Assembly: GCF_036178145.1 (NCBI RefSeq)
Contig: NZ_CP108067.1
Span: 3,472,001-3,536,000, forward strand
Source: Streptomyces sp. NBC_00273
Lineage (GTDB): Bacteria > Actinomycetota > Actinomycetes > Streptomycetales > Streptomycetaceae
DNA length: 64,000 nt
Reading direction: 5' to 3'
This document shows positions 1 through 7,822 of the stretch, in pieces. The notes under the pieces are model-generated. The model searched no databases. It saw nothing but the letters and a program-made list of their open reading frames with translations, and was not told where the DNA came from. Each line of letters begins with the position of its first letter. Position 1 is the stretch's first letter. Position numbers and translations under genes: made by a program.

Positions 1-2
1 AA

Positions 3-326
3 CGGACCGGCGCGGTGCGCGAGCTGCCGGCCGCATTGCAGGCGACCGTGTACCGGGTGGTGCAGGAAGCCCTGACCAACGTGGTCAAGCACGCCGGGGC
101 ATCGGCGGCGGACGTCACGCTCGCGTACGGACCGGGAACGCTCACGGTGACGGTCACGGACGACGGCCGGGGACCCGGTGGCGCCTCGGGCGGGCACGGG
201 CTGATCGGCATCCGCGAGCGGGCGGCGGCCCACGGCGGAACTGCCGAGTCCGGACCGGGCCCGGACGGGGCCGGGTACTCGGTGCGGGTGTCCCTTGTAA
301 CCTCGCCGCTGGAGGTGGGGAATTGA
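3..326 (+). CDS. Two-component sensor histidine kinase, C-terminal fragment
   Basis: The frame is open from the left edge, so only the catalytic ATP-binding end of a larger sensor kinase is present. Visible motifs are the N box (EALTNVVKHA), the G1 box (DDGRGP) and a G2-type box (GHGLIGIRERA), the pattern of the NarL/DesK-like HATPase domain. It would phosphorylate its partner regulator in response to an unknown signal; the sensing and His-containing parts lie outside the window. Its TGA overlaps the TTG start of the response regulator by four bases, so the pair is probably translationally coupled. The signal cannot be inferred from what is here. Confidence 0.9.
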   Translation, partial: RTGAVRELPAALQATVYRVVQEALTNVVKHAGASAADVTLAYGPGTLTVTVTDDGRGPGGASGGHGLIGIRERAAAHGGTAESGPGPDGAGYSVRVSLVTSPLEVGN

Positions 327-991
327 CGATCCGTGTGGTGGTGGCCGATGACCAGGAGCTGGTGCGCAGCGGCTTCGCGATGATCCTGGACGTCCAGGAG
401 GACATCGAGGTCGTGGCGGAGGTGGGGGACGGCGCGGCGGCGGTGGAGGCGGTGGCCCGGCTCGCGCCGGACGTGGCGCTGCTGGACATCCGGATGCCGG
501 TGCTGGACGGGATCGAGGCCTGCCGGGCGATTTCGACCGGGAGCGCGTGCCGCACGGTGATGCTCACGACCTTCGATTCGGACGAGTACGTGTACGAGGC
601 GCTGCACGCGGGGGCGAGCGGGTTCCTGCTGAAGGACGTGCGGCGGGACGACCTGGTGCACGCGGTGCGGGTGGTGGCGGCGGGCGAGTCGCTGCTGGCG
701 CCGTCGGTGGCGCGGCGGCTGATCGAGGAGTACACGACGGCGACGGTGCGGCCCGCCCTTCCGGCGGACCGGCTGGAGGTGCTGACGGCGCGGGAACGGG
801 AGACGCTGCTGCACCTGGGGCGGGGCCTGTCCAACGCGGAGATCGCGGCGTCGCTGGTGGTGAGCGAGCACACCGTGAAGTCGCACGTGGGGAACGTGCT
901 GGCGAAGCTGGGGCTGCGGGACCGGATCCAGGCGGTGATCTGCGCGTACGAGACGGGCCTGATCGCGGCGGGTACTCCCTCTGGGGAGTGA
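323..991 (+). CDS. NarL/LuxR-family response regulator
   Basis: A 222-residue response regulator, the partner of the upstream kinase. The receiver domain has the acidic pair D9-D10 and the phosphoacceptor D55 in LLDIRMP. The C-terminal LuxR-type helix-turn-helix starts near LTARERE and contains SEHTVKSHVGNVLAKLGL. Start is TTG at 323, preceded by GGAGGTGGGG, and it overlaps the kinase stop codon. A 6-bp inverted repeat (ACTCCC, 4-nt loop, GGGAGT at 974-989) straddles its stop codon. Regulators of this kind often bind dyads near their own operon and neighbouring targets. The serine hydrolase downstream is a plausible but unproven target. Confidence 0.95.
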   Translation: MTIRVVVADDQELVRSGFAMILDVQEDIEVVAEVGDGAAAVEAVARLAPDVALLDIRMPVLDGIEACRAISTGSACRTVMLTTFDSDEYVYEALHAGASGFLLKDVRRDDLVHAVRVVAAGESLLAPSVARRLIEEYTTATVRPALPADRLEVLTARERETLLHLGRGLSNAEIAASLVVSEHTVKSHVGNVLAKLGLRDRIQAVICAYETGLIAAGTPSGE

Positions 992-1019
992 GGGGACGGC
1001 GTGTCGCCTCCCCCGCGCC

Positions 1020-1130
1020 GGGTAGTTGTCGTACCGGTGAAGACCCCTCTGGATGGTGATCCGCAACTACCCCTCTGACCTGGAGCATTGAGGTCATCGG
1101 GGCAGACCGCGCCGATGACCTCACAGGGGG
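1020..1130. promoter_or_regulatory. Dyad-rich intergenic region ahead of the serine hydrolase
   Basis: Two perfect inverted repeats lie between the response regulator and the next gene. The first has arms GGGTAGTTG (1020-1028) and CAACTACCC (1064-1072). The second has arms TGAGGTCATCGG (1089-1100) and CCGATGACCTCA (1112-1123), ending just before the Shine-Dalgarno AGGGGG at 1125. ACCCCTCTG occurs twice (about 1044 and 1069). The second dyad could be a terminator for the two-component operon, an operator, or an RNA hairpin that hides the ribosome binding site. The sequence alone does not decide. Confidence 0.55.
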
Positions 1131-1141
1131 AGCACACCACC

Positions 1142-2341
1142 ATGAACACACGTACGCGCACGCTGATCGCAGCCGCCCTGGTCCTGGGGATCGCATCCGG
1201 TCCGGCCGTCGCGCACGCCGCTTCGGTTCCCGCGCCGGCGGGGAGCGCGGCGGGCGTCTCGGCGCCCCTCGTCCCGTCCCCGCCGAATGCGGCGGCACTG
1301 GAGCGGGCGATTGCCGGTCTCGGGGCGGAACACAAGGACGCGACCGCCGCGCTGGTCCGCGTCGGGGGTACGAGCGGCAGCTGGCGGGGCAGTTCCGGGG
1401 TCGCGGACATCGTCACCGGGCGGGCGGTCGTCGAGCAGGGGAGGTTCCGGGCGGGGTCGGTGACCAAGACCTTCACCGCGGCGGTGGTCCTCCAGCTGGC
1501 GGCCGAGGGCCGGGTGGACCTCGACCGGCCGGTCCGGCGGTACCTGCCCGGGACCGTTCCCGATGCCTACGGCGCGGTCACCGTCCGGCAGTTGCTCGAC
1601 CACACGAGCGGCATACCGGCGGCGGACGGACCGGGCGACTCGTTCCAGGCGCAGTGGGAGCACCGCTTCGATGTGACCGACCCGCACGACCAGCTGGTCA
1701 ATGCCCTCGCGAAGAAGCCGGAGTTCACTCCGGGCTCGGCCCAGCACTACCTGAACATCAATTACACCTTGCTGGGCGTGCTCGTCGAGAAGGTGACGGG
1801 CACCTCGTACGAGGAGGCGGTCGGCCGGCGGATCCTGAGGCCGCTCGGTCTGCATCAGACCTCGTTCCCGTCCCGGACGCAGACGAGGATCTACGGTCCG
1901 CACAACCGTGGGTACCAGGCGATAGCCGGGGCGGACGGCTCCCGGGAGCTGCGGGACGTGACCGAGTGGAACTCCTCGGACCGTTGGGCGGCCGGGGACA
2001 TCATCTCGACCACGGCCGATCTGGAGCGGTTCACCAAGGCCCTGTTCAGCGGGCGGGTCGTGCCGGCGGCCCAGCTGGAGGAGATGTTCACGGTGCCGGC
2101 GGTGAAGACCTTCGGCACCGGGGAGGCCGCCACGATGACTGCGGGAATGTCCAGGATCGCCCTGCCGGACGGCACGGTGCTGTGGGGCAAGTCCGGGGGC
2201 CGGCACGGGTACAACACCGGCATGGGCGCGACCCGGGACCTGTCCCGCACCTTGGTCTACTCGGTCAACTCCACGAACGCCAAGGGCGAGGACATGAACC
2301 CGGTGGTCTTGGGCGTCGTGATGGCGGCCTTCGCCAAGTAG
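1142..2341 (+). CDS. Secreted serine hydrolase, class C beta-lactamase / D-Ala-D-Ala carboxypeptidase fold
   Basis: Protein of 399 residues with an N-terminal Sec signal peptide (MNTRTRTLIAAALVLGIASG, cleavage probably after AHA). The serine penicilloyl-transferase fold is shown by S106-x-x-K109 (GSVTKTF), a YLN motif (YLNINY) and a C-terminal HxG-like motif (GGRHGYNTG). Family members hydrolyse or transfer D,D-peptides in peptidoglycan outside the membrane; some act as esterases. ATG at 1142 is chosen because AGGGGG lies 11 bases upstream and it gives a clean signal peptide; an in-frame GTG at 1088 would destroy it. It is convergent with the next gene, only 3 bp apart. Substrate unknown. Confidence 0.92.
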   Translation: MNTRTRTLIAAALVLGIASGPAVAHAASVPAPAGSAAGVSAPLVPSPPNAAALERAIAGLGAEHKDATAALVRVGGTSGSWRGSSGVADIVTGRAVVEQGRFRAGSVTKTFTAAVVLQLAAEGRVDLDRPVRRYLPGTVPDAYGAVTVRQLLDHTSGIPAADGPGDSFQAQWEHRFDVTDPHDQLVNALAKKPEFTPGSAQHYLNINYTLLGVLVEKVTGTSYEEAVGRRILRPLGLHQTSFPSRTQTRIYGPHNRGYQAIAGADGSRELRDVTEWNSSDRWAAGDIISTTADLERFTKALFSGRVVPAAQLEEMFTVPAVKTFGTGEAATMTAGMSRIALPDGTVLWGKSGGRHGYNTGMGATRDLSRTLVYSVNSTNAKGEDMNPVVLGVVMAAFAK

Positions 2342-2344
2342 GCA

Positions 2345-2809
2345 TCAGGCGGGCGTCGCCTCAAGTCGCTTGATCATGCGGCGGAGCACCAGCAAGGGGA
2401 TCACCCCGAAGACTCCGAACGACATGTCGATGACGCTCCACCAGATGGGGATGCCCCGGATCGGTGCGCATATCAGGGCCAGCGGAATCACTCCGGCGCA
2501 GGCGATCATGCCGGCTTCGACGATCCAGATGTTGCGGACCGGGTCGCGGTGGACCCCGTAGAAGAAGACGGCGATGACGAGGTGGGCGAAGGCGAGCCAG
2601 TCGGTGCCGTAGAGGAGGAAGGGGTATTCGGCGTCGGCCCGCTCCAGCCCGTCGCCCACACGTCGCAGCCACTCGTTGTCGATCAGCGCGTTGGCCCAAC
2701 GGAGCTCGCTGACCAGGGGGAAGGCCGTCAGGCCGCTGAGCACCAGGCAGATCAGGAACAGGGTCAACCAGGCACGGATTCGCCGCTCAAGGGCGCTTCT
2801 CTCGCTCAT
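2345..2809 (-). CDS. Small four-helix membrane protein of unknown function
   Basis: A 154-residue protein with about four hydrophobic segments, for example WLTLFLICLVLSGLTAFPL near the N-terminus and WWSVIDMSFGVFGVIPLLVL near the C-terminus. I recognise no enzymatic motif and cannot name a family with confidence. ATG at 2809 is chosen over the in-frame GTG at 2839 because the GTG lies inside one of two palindromic operator-like sites. No good Shine-Dalgarno precedes either start. The operators imply that the gene is individually regulated and not simply co-transcribed with the polyamine-binding protein upstream of it. Confidence 0.75.
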   Translation of the reverse strand: MSERSALERRIRAWLTLFLICLVLSGLTAFPLVSELRWANALIDNEWLRRVGDGLERADAEYPFLLYGTDWLAFAHLVIAVFFYGVHRDPVRNIWIVEAGMIACAGVIPLALICAPIRGIPIWWSVIDMSFGVFGVIPLLVLRRMIKRLEATPA

Positions 2810-2831
2810 GGAAGGAAGCCTACGCCTGTTT

Positions 2832-2866
2832 CTGAACACGTTCAGCCAATTCGCTGAACGCGTTCA
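2832..2866. promoter_or_regulatory. Pair of palindromic operator-like sites
   Basis: TGAACACGTTCA (2833-2844, flanked by C and G to extend the dyad) and TGAACGCGTTCA (2855-2866, a perfect palindrome) lie 22 bp apart start to start, about two helical turns. They sit immediately upstream of the small membrane-protein gene. Paired AAC/GTT dyads of this shape are typical of TetR-family operators. The regulator is not identifiable from the window. Confidence 0.7.
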
Positions 2867-2888
2867 ACACCCGCCGCCGGGTGCGCGG

Positions 2889-4067
2889 TCAGAGGCCGAC
2901 GATCGCGTTCCAGCGCTTGGCGAGGGACCGGCGTTCGGCCGAGGAGATGTCCCGGGCCACGACCAGCCTCTTGCGCATGTCGTCGTCCGGGAAGATCAGC
3001 GGGTTCTCGGCCAGTTCAGCGGTCTCCTGGTCGTCGGAGGCGGCCAGGACTTCCCGGGCGGCCGGGACGGGGCAGACGTAGTTGACGGAGGCGGCGAGCG
3101 AGGCGGCCACCTCGGGCGCGTAGTAGTAGTCGATGAGGGCCTCGGCATTCGCCTTGTGCCGGGCCAGGTTGGGGACGAGCAGGCTCTCGGCCCAGAGTTC
3201 GGCTCCCTCTTCCGGGACGACGAACTCGATGTCCGGGTTGTCGGCCTGGAGTTGGATGGCGTCCCCGGAGTAGGCCTGACAAGCGAGGACATCACCCTTG
3301 CTCAGATCGGAGGTGTAGTCGTTGCCCGTGAACCGGCGGATGTGCTTCTTCTTCACCATGCTCTCGACCTGGTCGCACATCCGGTGGAAGTCGGACTCGG
3401 TCCAGCGGGTGACGTCCACGCCATTGCCCTGCATGAGCAGCGCGAAGGACTCGTCCAGCCCGGAGAAGAGGGTGACCTTGCCCGCAAGGTCCGGCTGCCA
3501 CAGGTCCTTGACCGACCTGATCTCCCGCCCCAGGGCCTTGCGGTTGTAGGCGATGCCGGTGATCCCCGACTGCCAGGGGACGGTGTGCAGCCGACCCTCG
3601 TCGAAGGCGGGGGAACGCAGCTGCGGGTCGAGGTGCCGGGCCACGTTGGGCTGGGCCGACCGGTCCAGCTTCTGGGCCCAGCCCAGGTGGACGAAGCGGG
3701 CGGCCATCCAGTCGCTGACCACGATCAGGTCGTGGCCGGTCTCCTGGCGGTTCATCAGGGCCGGGCTGACCTTGCCGAAGAACTCGTCGTTGTCGTTGAT
3801 CTCCTCGGTGTACCGGACCTCGATGCCGGTCTGCTCCGAGAAGGCCTCCAGCGTCGGGCGGCGCTCCTCGTCCTCTTCATCGGTGTCGATGTACAGCGGC
3901 CAGTTGGAGAACACGACGCTGCGGTCCCGCTCCGAACGGTCCGGACCCTCGCGCCCTTCTTCGGGAACGTAGGCGGCGGGCACGCCGCAGCCGGCGAGGG
4001 CAGCCGTGAGGCCCGCGGCACCGAGGCCGTACAGCGCAGAACGGCGGGAGAAGGCGAGTTCGGGCAT
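2889..4067 (-). CDS. Polyamine (spermidine/putrescine) ABC transporter substrate-binding lipoprotein
   Basis: A PotD-type periplasmic-binding-fold protein of 392 residues. The N-terminus has a twin-arginine-like SRRSAL followed by a hydrophobic stretch and lipobox LAGC with lipidated Cys27, so it is anchored outside the membrane. PotD-like sequence includes VVFSNWPLYID near the start of the mature part and PEVAASLAASVNYVCPV near the end. No permease or ATPase genes adjoin it, so it must work with components encoded elsewhere. It sits next to an aldehyde dehydrogenase and aminotransferase of polyamine breakdown, supporting a polyamine ligand. ATG 4067 is preferred to ATG 4109, which lies within a palindrome. 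Confidence 0.88.
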   Translation of the reverse strand: MPELAFSRRSALYGLGAAGLTAALAGCGVPAAYVPEEGREGPDRSERDRSVVFSNWPLYIDTDEEDEERRPTLEAFSEQTGIEVRYTEEINDNDEFFGKVSPALMNRQETGHDLIVVSDWMAARFVHLGWAQKLDRSAQPNVARHLDPQLRSPAFDEGRLHTVPWQSGITGIAYNRKALGREIRSVKDLWQPDLAGKVTLFSGLDESFALLMQGNGVDVTRWTESDFHRMCDQVESMVKKKHIRRFTGNDYTSDLSKGDVLACQAYSGDAIQLQADNPDIEFVVPEEGAELWAESLLVPNLARHKANAEALIDYYYAPEVAASLAASVNYVCPVPAAREVLAASDDQETAELAENPLIFPDDDMRKRLVVARDISSAERRSLAKRWNAIVGL

Positions 4068-4102
4068 GGGCACAGCCTCGGCGAACGCGAGGGGGCGGGC
4101 AA

Positions 4103-4117
4103 TAGACATGTTGTCTA
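4103..4117. promoter_or_regulatory. TAGACA palindrome upstream of the polyamine-binding protein
   Basis: TAGACA, a 3-nt spacer and TGTCTA form a perfect dyad 36-50 bases upstream of the lipoprotein start codon, in an AT-richer patch. A TTGACG hexamer lies just further upstream on the minus strand, so the dyad overlaps the likely promoter core. It is a candidate operator; GntR-type regulators favour GTCTA-like half-sites, but that assignment is a guess. Confidence 0.45.
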
Positions 4118-4159
4118 CTGCCCGCCCCGTCAACGCTGTGCTGTGATCGATGCGGCCGA

Positions 4160-5599
4160 TCAGCCGTCGAGCGAGGTCATCACGTGCTTGATGCGCGTGT
4201 AGTCCTCGAAGCCGTAGGCGGAGAGGTCCTTGCCGTAGCCGGACTTCTTGAAGCCGCCGTGCGGCATCTCGGCGACGAGCGGGATGTGGGTGTTGATCCA
4301 CACGCAGCCGAAGTCGAGGTTCTTGGACATCCGCATCGCGCGGCCGTGGTCCTTGGTCCACACGGAGGAGGCGAGGGCGAACTCGACGCCGTTCGCGTAC
4401 TCCAGGGCCTGACCCTCGCTCGTGAAGGACTGGACGGTGATGACGGGGCCGAAGACCTCGTTCTGGATGATCTCGTCGTCCTGCTTGAGGCCGGAGACCA
4501 CGGTCGGGGCATAGAAGTAGCCCTTCTCGCCGACCTGGTGGCCACCCGCCTCGACCTTGGCGTGGGCGGGGAGGCGCTCGATGAAGCCCGCGACCTGCTT
4601 GAGCTGGTTCGGGTTGTTCAGCGGGCCGTACAGCACGTCCTCGTCGTCCGGCTGGCCGGTCTTGGTGTCGGCGGCGGCCTTGGCGAGCGCGGCCACGAAC
4701 TCGTCGTGGATCGACTCGTGCACGAGCACGCGGGTCGCAGCGGTACAGTCCTGGCCCGCGTTGAAGTAGCCGGCGACCGCGATGTCCTCGACGGCCTTGG
4801 CGATGTCGGCGTCCTCGAAGACCACGACCGGGGCCTTGCCACCGAGCTCCAGGTGGACGCGCTTGACGTCCTTGGAGGCGCTCTCGGCGACCTGCATGCC
4901 CGCGCGCACGGAGCCGGTGATGGAGGCCATCGCCGGGGTGGAGTGCTCGACCATCGTCTTGCCGGTCTCGCGGTCACCGCAGATGACGTTGAATACGCCC
5001 TTGGGCAGCACGGAGTCGATGATCTCCGCCATCAGGACGGTGGAGGCCGGGGTGGTGTCCGAGGGCTTGAGCACGACGGTGTTGCCCGCCGCGATGGCCG
5101 GGGCGAACTTCCACACGGCCATCATCATCGGGTAGTTCCACGGCGCTACCTGGGCGCAGACGCCGACCGGCTCACGGCGGATGATCGAGGTCATCCCCTC
5201 CATGTACTCACCGGCCGAGCGACCCTCCAGGAGCCGTGCGGCACCCGCGAAGAAGCGGATCTGGTCCACCATCGGGGGCAGCTCCTCGCTGGCCGTGAGG
5301 GCCAGCGGCTTGCCGGTGTTCTCCGACTCGGCGGCGACGAGCTCGTCCGCGCGCGCCTCGAAGGCGTCCGCGATCTTCAGCAGGGCCTTCTGGCGCTCCG
5401 CGGGCGTGGTGTCGCGCCAGCCCGGGAAGGCGGCCGCGGCAGCGGCCATGGCGGCGTCCACATCGGCCTGGCCCGAGAGCGGGGCGGTGGCGTACACCTC
5501 GCCGGTGGCCGGGTTGACCACCTCGGTGGTCCGCCCGTCGGCGGCGTCCTTGAACTCCCCGCCGATGTAGTTGCGCAGACGACGCAGTTCGGTGGTCAC
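4160..5599 (-). CDS. Gamma-aminobutyraldehyde dehydrogenase
   Basis: A 479-residue NAD(P)-dependent aldehyde dehydrogenase. Family residues visible are N155 in PWNYP, K178 in LKPSD, the general base E251 (LELGGKAP) and the catalytic nucleophile C285 (GQDCTAA). Closest in character to the 4-aminobutyraldehyde/betaine-aldehyde type, which oxidises the aldehyde made from putrescine to GABA. The neighbouring omega-aminotransferase would supply that aldehyde. Start GTG 5599 follows AGGAG with a 10-nt spacing and gives the usual N-terminus TTELRRLRNYIGGEF; a GTG three codons upstream is too close to that site. It is divergent from the Lrp/AsnC regulator, a likely controller. Confidence 0.92.
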   Translation of the reverse strand: MTTELRRLRNYIGGEFKDAADGRTTEVVNPATGEVYATAPLSGQADVDAAMAAAAAAFPGWRDTTPAERQKALLKIADAFEARADELVAAESENTGKPLALTASEELPPMVDQIRFFAGAARLLEGRSAGEYMEGMTSIIRREPVGVCAQVAPWNYPMMMAVWKFAPAIAAGNTVVLKPSDTTPASTVLMAEIIDSVLPKGVFNVICGDRETGKTMVEHSTPAMASITGSVRAGMQVAESASKDVKRVHLELGGKAPVVVFEDADIAKAVEDIAVAGYFNAGQDCTAATRVLVHESIHDEFVAALAKAAADTKTGQPDDEDVLYGPLNNPNQLKQVAGFIERLPAHAKVEAGGHQVGEKGYFYAPTVVSGLKQDDEIIQNEVFGPVITVQSFTSEGQALEYANGVEFALASSVWTKDHGRAMRMSKNLDFGCVWINTHIPLVAEMPHGGFKKSGYGKDLSAYGFEDYTRIKHVMTSLDG

Positions 5600-5767
5600 T
5601 ACAGCCACACTCCTGATCACATGTCCAACGATTGAGACGAATACCAAGCCTAGCCTCTCGGCGGAGGCTTTCGACAGACCCAGACGCCACCAACTACGAA
5701 ATCAGTGAGATCCGAGTCCTCAAACAACGAATTTCATCGATTCCGTCTTGCGGAACAGACGACCCTC
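5600..5767. promoter_or_regulatory. Divergent promoter region, dehydrogenase versus Lrp/AsnC regulator
   Basis: This 168-bp spacer is noticeably less GC-rich than its surroundings around 5690-5750. It contains repeated CGAAAT/CGAATTTC-like words (near 5697 and 5729), reminiscent of degenerate Lrp sites. Both flanking genes start outward from here, so an autoregulating Lrp protein could control both. I cannot fix exact promoter hexamers. Confidence 0.4.
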
Positions 5768-6271
5768 GTGCACAGTGAGGTCGTGGTCAGTCGAAGCGCA
5801 GATTCCAGGAACAGACAACCGTCCCCTTCGGTCGATGCTGTGTCCCTGGCGATCATCGAGCAACTGCAGGAGGACGGTCGCCGTCCCTACGCCTCGATCG
5901 GCAAGGCCGTGGGCCTCTCCGAAGCCGCTGTGCGCCAGCGCGTGCAGAAGCTGCTCGACCAGGGCGTCATGCAGATCGTCGCCGTCACCGACCCGCTCAC
6001 CGTGGGCCTGCGACGCCAGGCCATGGTCGGCATCAACGTCGAGGGCGACCTCGATCCGGTGGCCGACGCACTGACCGCCATGGCCGAGTGCGAGTACGTG
6101 GTCATGACCGCAGGTTCGTTCGACCTGATGGTGGAGATCGTCTGCGAGGACGACGACCACTTGCTCGAAACGATCAACAAGAAGATCCGCACGCTCCCCG
6201 GCGTGCGATCAACCGAAAGCTTCGTTTATCTGAAGCTGAAGAAGCAGACCTACATGTGGGGAACTCGATAG
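5768..6271 (+). CDS. Lrp/AsnC-family transcriptional regulator
   Basis: A 167-residue regulator with an N-terminal helix-turn-helix (YASIGKAVGLSEAAVRQRV) and a C-terminal RAM-type ligand-binding domain (VGINVEGDLDPVADAL to ESFVYLKLKKQTY). These proteins form octamers that sense amino acids or related metabolites. The gene ends 3 bp before an aminotransferase and is divergent from the aminobutyraldehyde dehydrogenase, so control of polyamine/GABA catabolism is the natural inference. The start is uncertain: GTG 5768 gives HSEVVVSRSADSRN; GTG 5783 has GAGG only 2 nt away; the longest frame begins at 5705. Confidence 0.9.
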   Translation: MHSEVVVSRSADSRNRQPSPSVDAVSLAIIEQLQEDGRRPYASIGKAVGLSEAAVRQRVQKLLDQGVMQIVAVTDPLTVGLRRQAMVGINVEGDLDPVADALTAMAECEYVVMTAGSFDLMVEIVCEDDDHLLETINKKIRTLPGVRSTESFVYLKLKKQTYMWGTR

Positions 6272-6274
6272 CCC

Positions 6275-7636
6275 GTGAGCCAGGACCTCTCCAAGACCGC
6301 ATACGACCACCTGTGGATGCACTTCACCCGCATGTCGTCGTACGAGAACGCACCCGTCCCCACCATCGTGCGTGGTGAGGGCACCTACATCTTCGACGAC
6401 AAGGGCAAGCGCTACCTCGACGGTCTTGCCGGACTGTTCGTGGTCAACGCAGGTCACGGCCGCAAGGAACTGGCCGAGGTCGCCTACAACCAGGCTCAGC
6501 AGCTCGCCTTCTTCCCGGTGTGGTCGTACGCCCACCCGAAGGCCGTGGAACTCGCCGAGCGCCTCGCGAACTACGCCCCGGGCGACCTGAACAAGGTCTT
6601 CTTCACCACCGGTGGCGGCGAGGCCGTCGAGACCGCCTGGAAGCTCGCCAAGCAGTTCTACAAGCTGCAGGGCAAGCACACGAAGTACAAGGTCATCTCG
6701 CGTGCGGTCGCCTACCACGGCACCCCGCAGGGCGCCCTGTCCATCACGGGCCTGCCGGCCCTGAAGGCTCCCTTCGAGCCGCTGGTGCCCGGCGCGCACA
6801 AGGTGCCGAACACCAACATCTACCGTGCCCCGATCTACGGCGACGACCCGGAGGCCTTCGGCCGCTGGTGCGCCGACCAGATCGAGCAGGAGATCCTCTT
6901 CGAGGGCGCCGACACCGTCGCGGCCGTCTTCCTGGAGCCGGTGCAGAACGCCGGTGGTTGCTTCCCGCCGCCGCCCGGGTACTTCCAGCGCGTCCGCGAG
7001 ATCTGCGACGAGTACGACGTGCTGCTCGTCTCCGACGAGACGATCTGCGCGTTCGGCCGCCTCGGCACGATGTTCGCCTGCGACAAGTTCGGCTACGTGC
7101 CGGACATGATCACCTGCGCCAAGGGCATGACCTCGGGCTACTCCCCGATCGGTGCCTGCATCGTCTCGGACCGCATCGCGGAGCCGTTCTACAAGGGCGA
7201 GAACACCTTCCTGCACGGCTACACCTTCGGCGGACACCCGGTGTCCTCGGCGGTGGCGATCGCCAACCTCGACATCTTCGACAAGGAAGGCCTCAATCAG
7301 CACGTGCTGAACAACGAGGACGCCTTCCGCACCACGCTGGAGAAGCTGCACGACCTGCCGATCGTCGGCGACGTCCGCGGCAACGGCTACTTCTACGGCA
7401 TCGAGCTCGTCAAGGACAAGGACACCAAGGAGTCCTTCACGGACGAGGAGACGGAGCGCGTGCTCTACGGCTTCCTCTCCAAGGCGCTCTTCGAGAACGG
7501 CCTGTACTGCCGGGCCGACGACCGCGGTGACCCGGTCATCCAGCTCGCGCCGCCGCTGATCGCCGACCAGGGCACCTTCGACGAGATCGAAGGAATCCTG
7601 CGCTCGGTGCTCACCGAGGCATGGACCAAGCTGTAA
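6275..7636 (+). CDS. Class III omega-aminotransferase (putrescine/beta-alanine type)
   Basis: A 453-residue PLP enzyme of the class III aminotransferase family. PLP contacts are D254 (VSDET) and the Schiff-base lysine K283 in CAKGMTSGYSPIG; GGGEAVET marks the phosphate-binding turn. Family members transfer an omega-amino group, for example from putrescine or beta-alanine, to pyruvate or 2-oxoglutarate. Together with the divergent aldehyde dehydrogenase it would convert putrescine to GABA. GTG 6275 begins 3 bp after the Lrp regulator stop, indicating one transcript. A strong terminator follows at 7674-7726. The exact amino donor is inferred from context. Confidence 0.92.
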   Translation: MSQDLSKTAYDHLWMHFTRMSSYENAPVPTIVRGEGTYIFDDKGKRYLDGLAGLFVVNAGHGRKELAEVAYNQAQQLAFFPVWSYAHPKAVELAERLANYAPGDLNKVFFTTGGGEAVETAWKLAKQFYKLQGKHTKYKVISRAVAYHGTPQGALSITGLPALKAPFEPLVPGAHKVPNTNIYRAPIYGDDPEAFGRWCADQIEQEILFEGADTVAAVFLEPVQNAGGCFPPPPGYFQRVREICDEYDVLLVSDETICAFGRLGTMFACDKFGYVPDMITCAKGMTSGYSPIGACIVSDRIAEPFYKGENTFLHGYTFGGHPVSSAVAIANLDIFDKEGLNQHVLNNEDAFRTTLEKLHDLPIVGDVRGNGYFYGIELVKDKDTKESFTDEETERVLYGFLSKALFENGLYCRADDRGDPVIQLAPPLIADQGTFDEIEGILRSVLTEAWTKL

Positions 7637-7673
7637 CCGGGGCCTTAGGCCGACCGAGCCGCAGTAGTCCAAC

Positions 7674-7726
7674 CACACGGCCCGGATCCTCCGTTCGAGT
7701 GAGAACGCGAGGGTCCGGGCCGTGTG
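7674..7726 (+). terminator. Rho-independent-type hairpin after the aminotransferase
   Basis: Arms 7674-7691 (CACACGGCCCGGATCCTC) and 7709-7726 pair over 18 bp with one mismatch. It lies 37 bp after the aminotransferase stop and before the ABC ATPase promoter, and has no clear U-run, as is usual in Streptomyces. Confidence 0.8.
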
Positions 7727-7822
7727 CTGTCACCATCCAAGACGTTCATCTCTTTACATCTCAGTGTGGCGCCAGTGACTTCGACCGGCTCCGCTTCGTT
7801 CCCTCGGACGGAGGTGTACGCC

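Noticed and set aside
4109..4361. Longer N-terminus for the polyamine-binding lipoprotein
   Set aside because: It would place about 100 non-conserved residues before a complete lipoprotein signal and cover the TAGACA palindrome and the aldehyde dehydrogenase 3' end.
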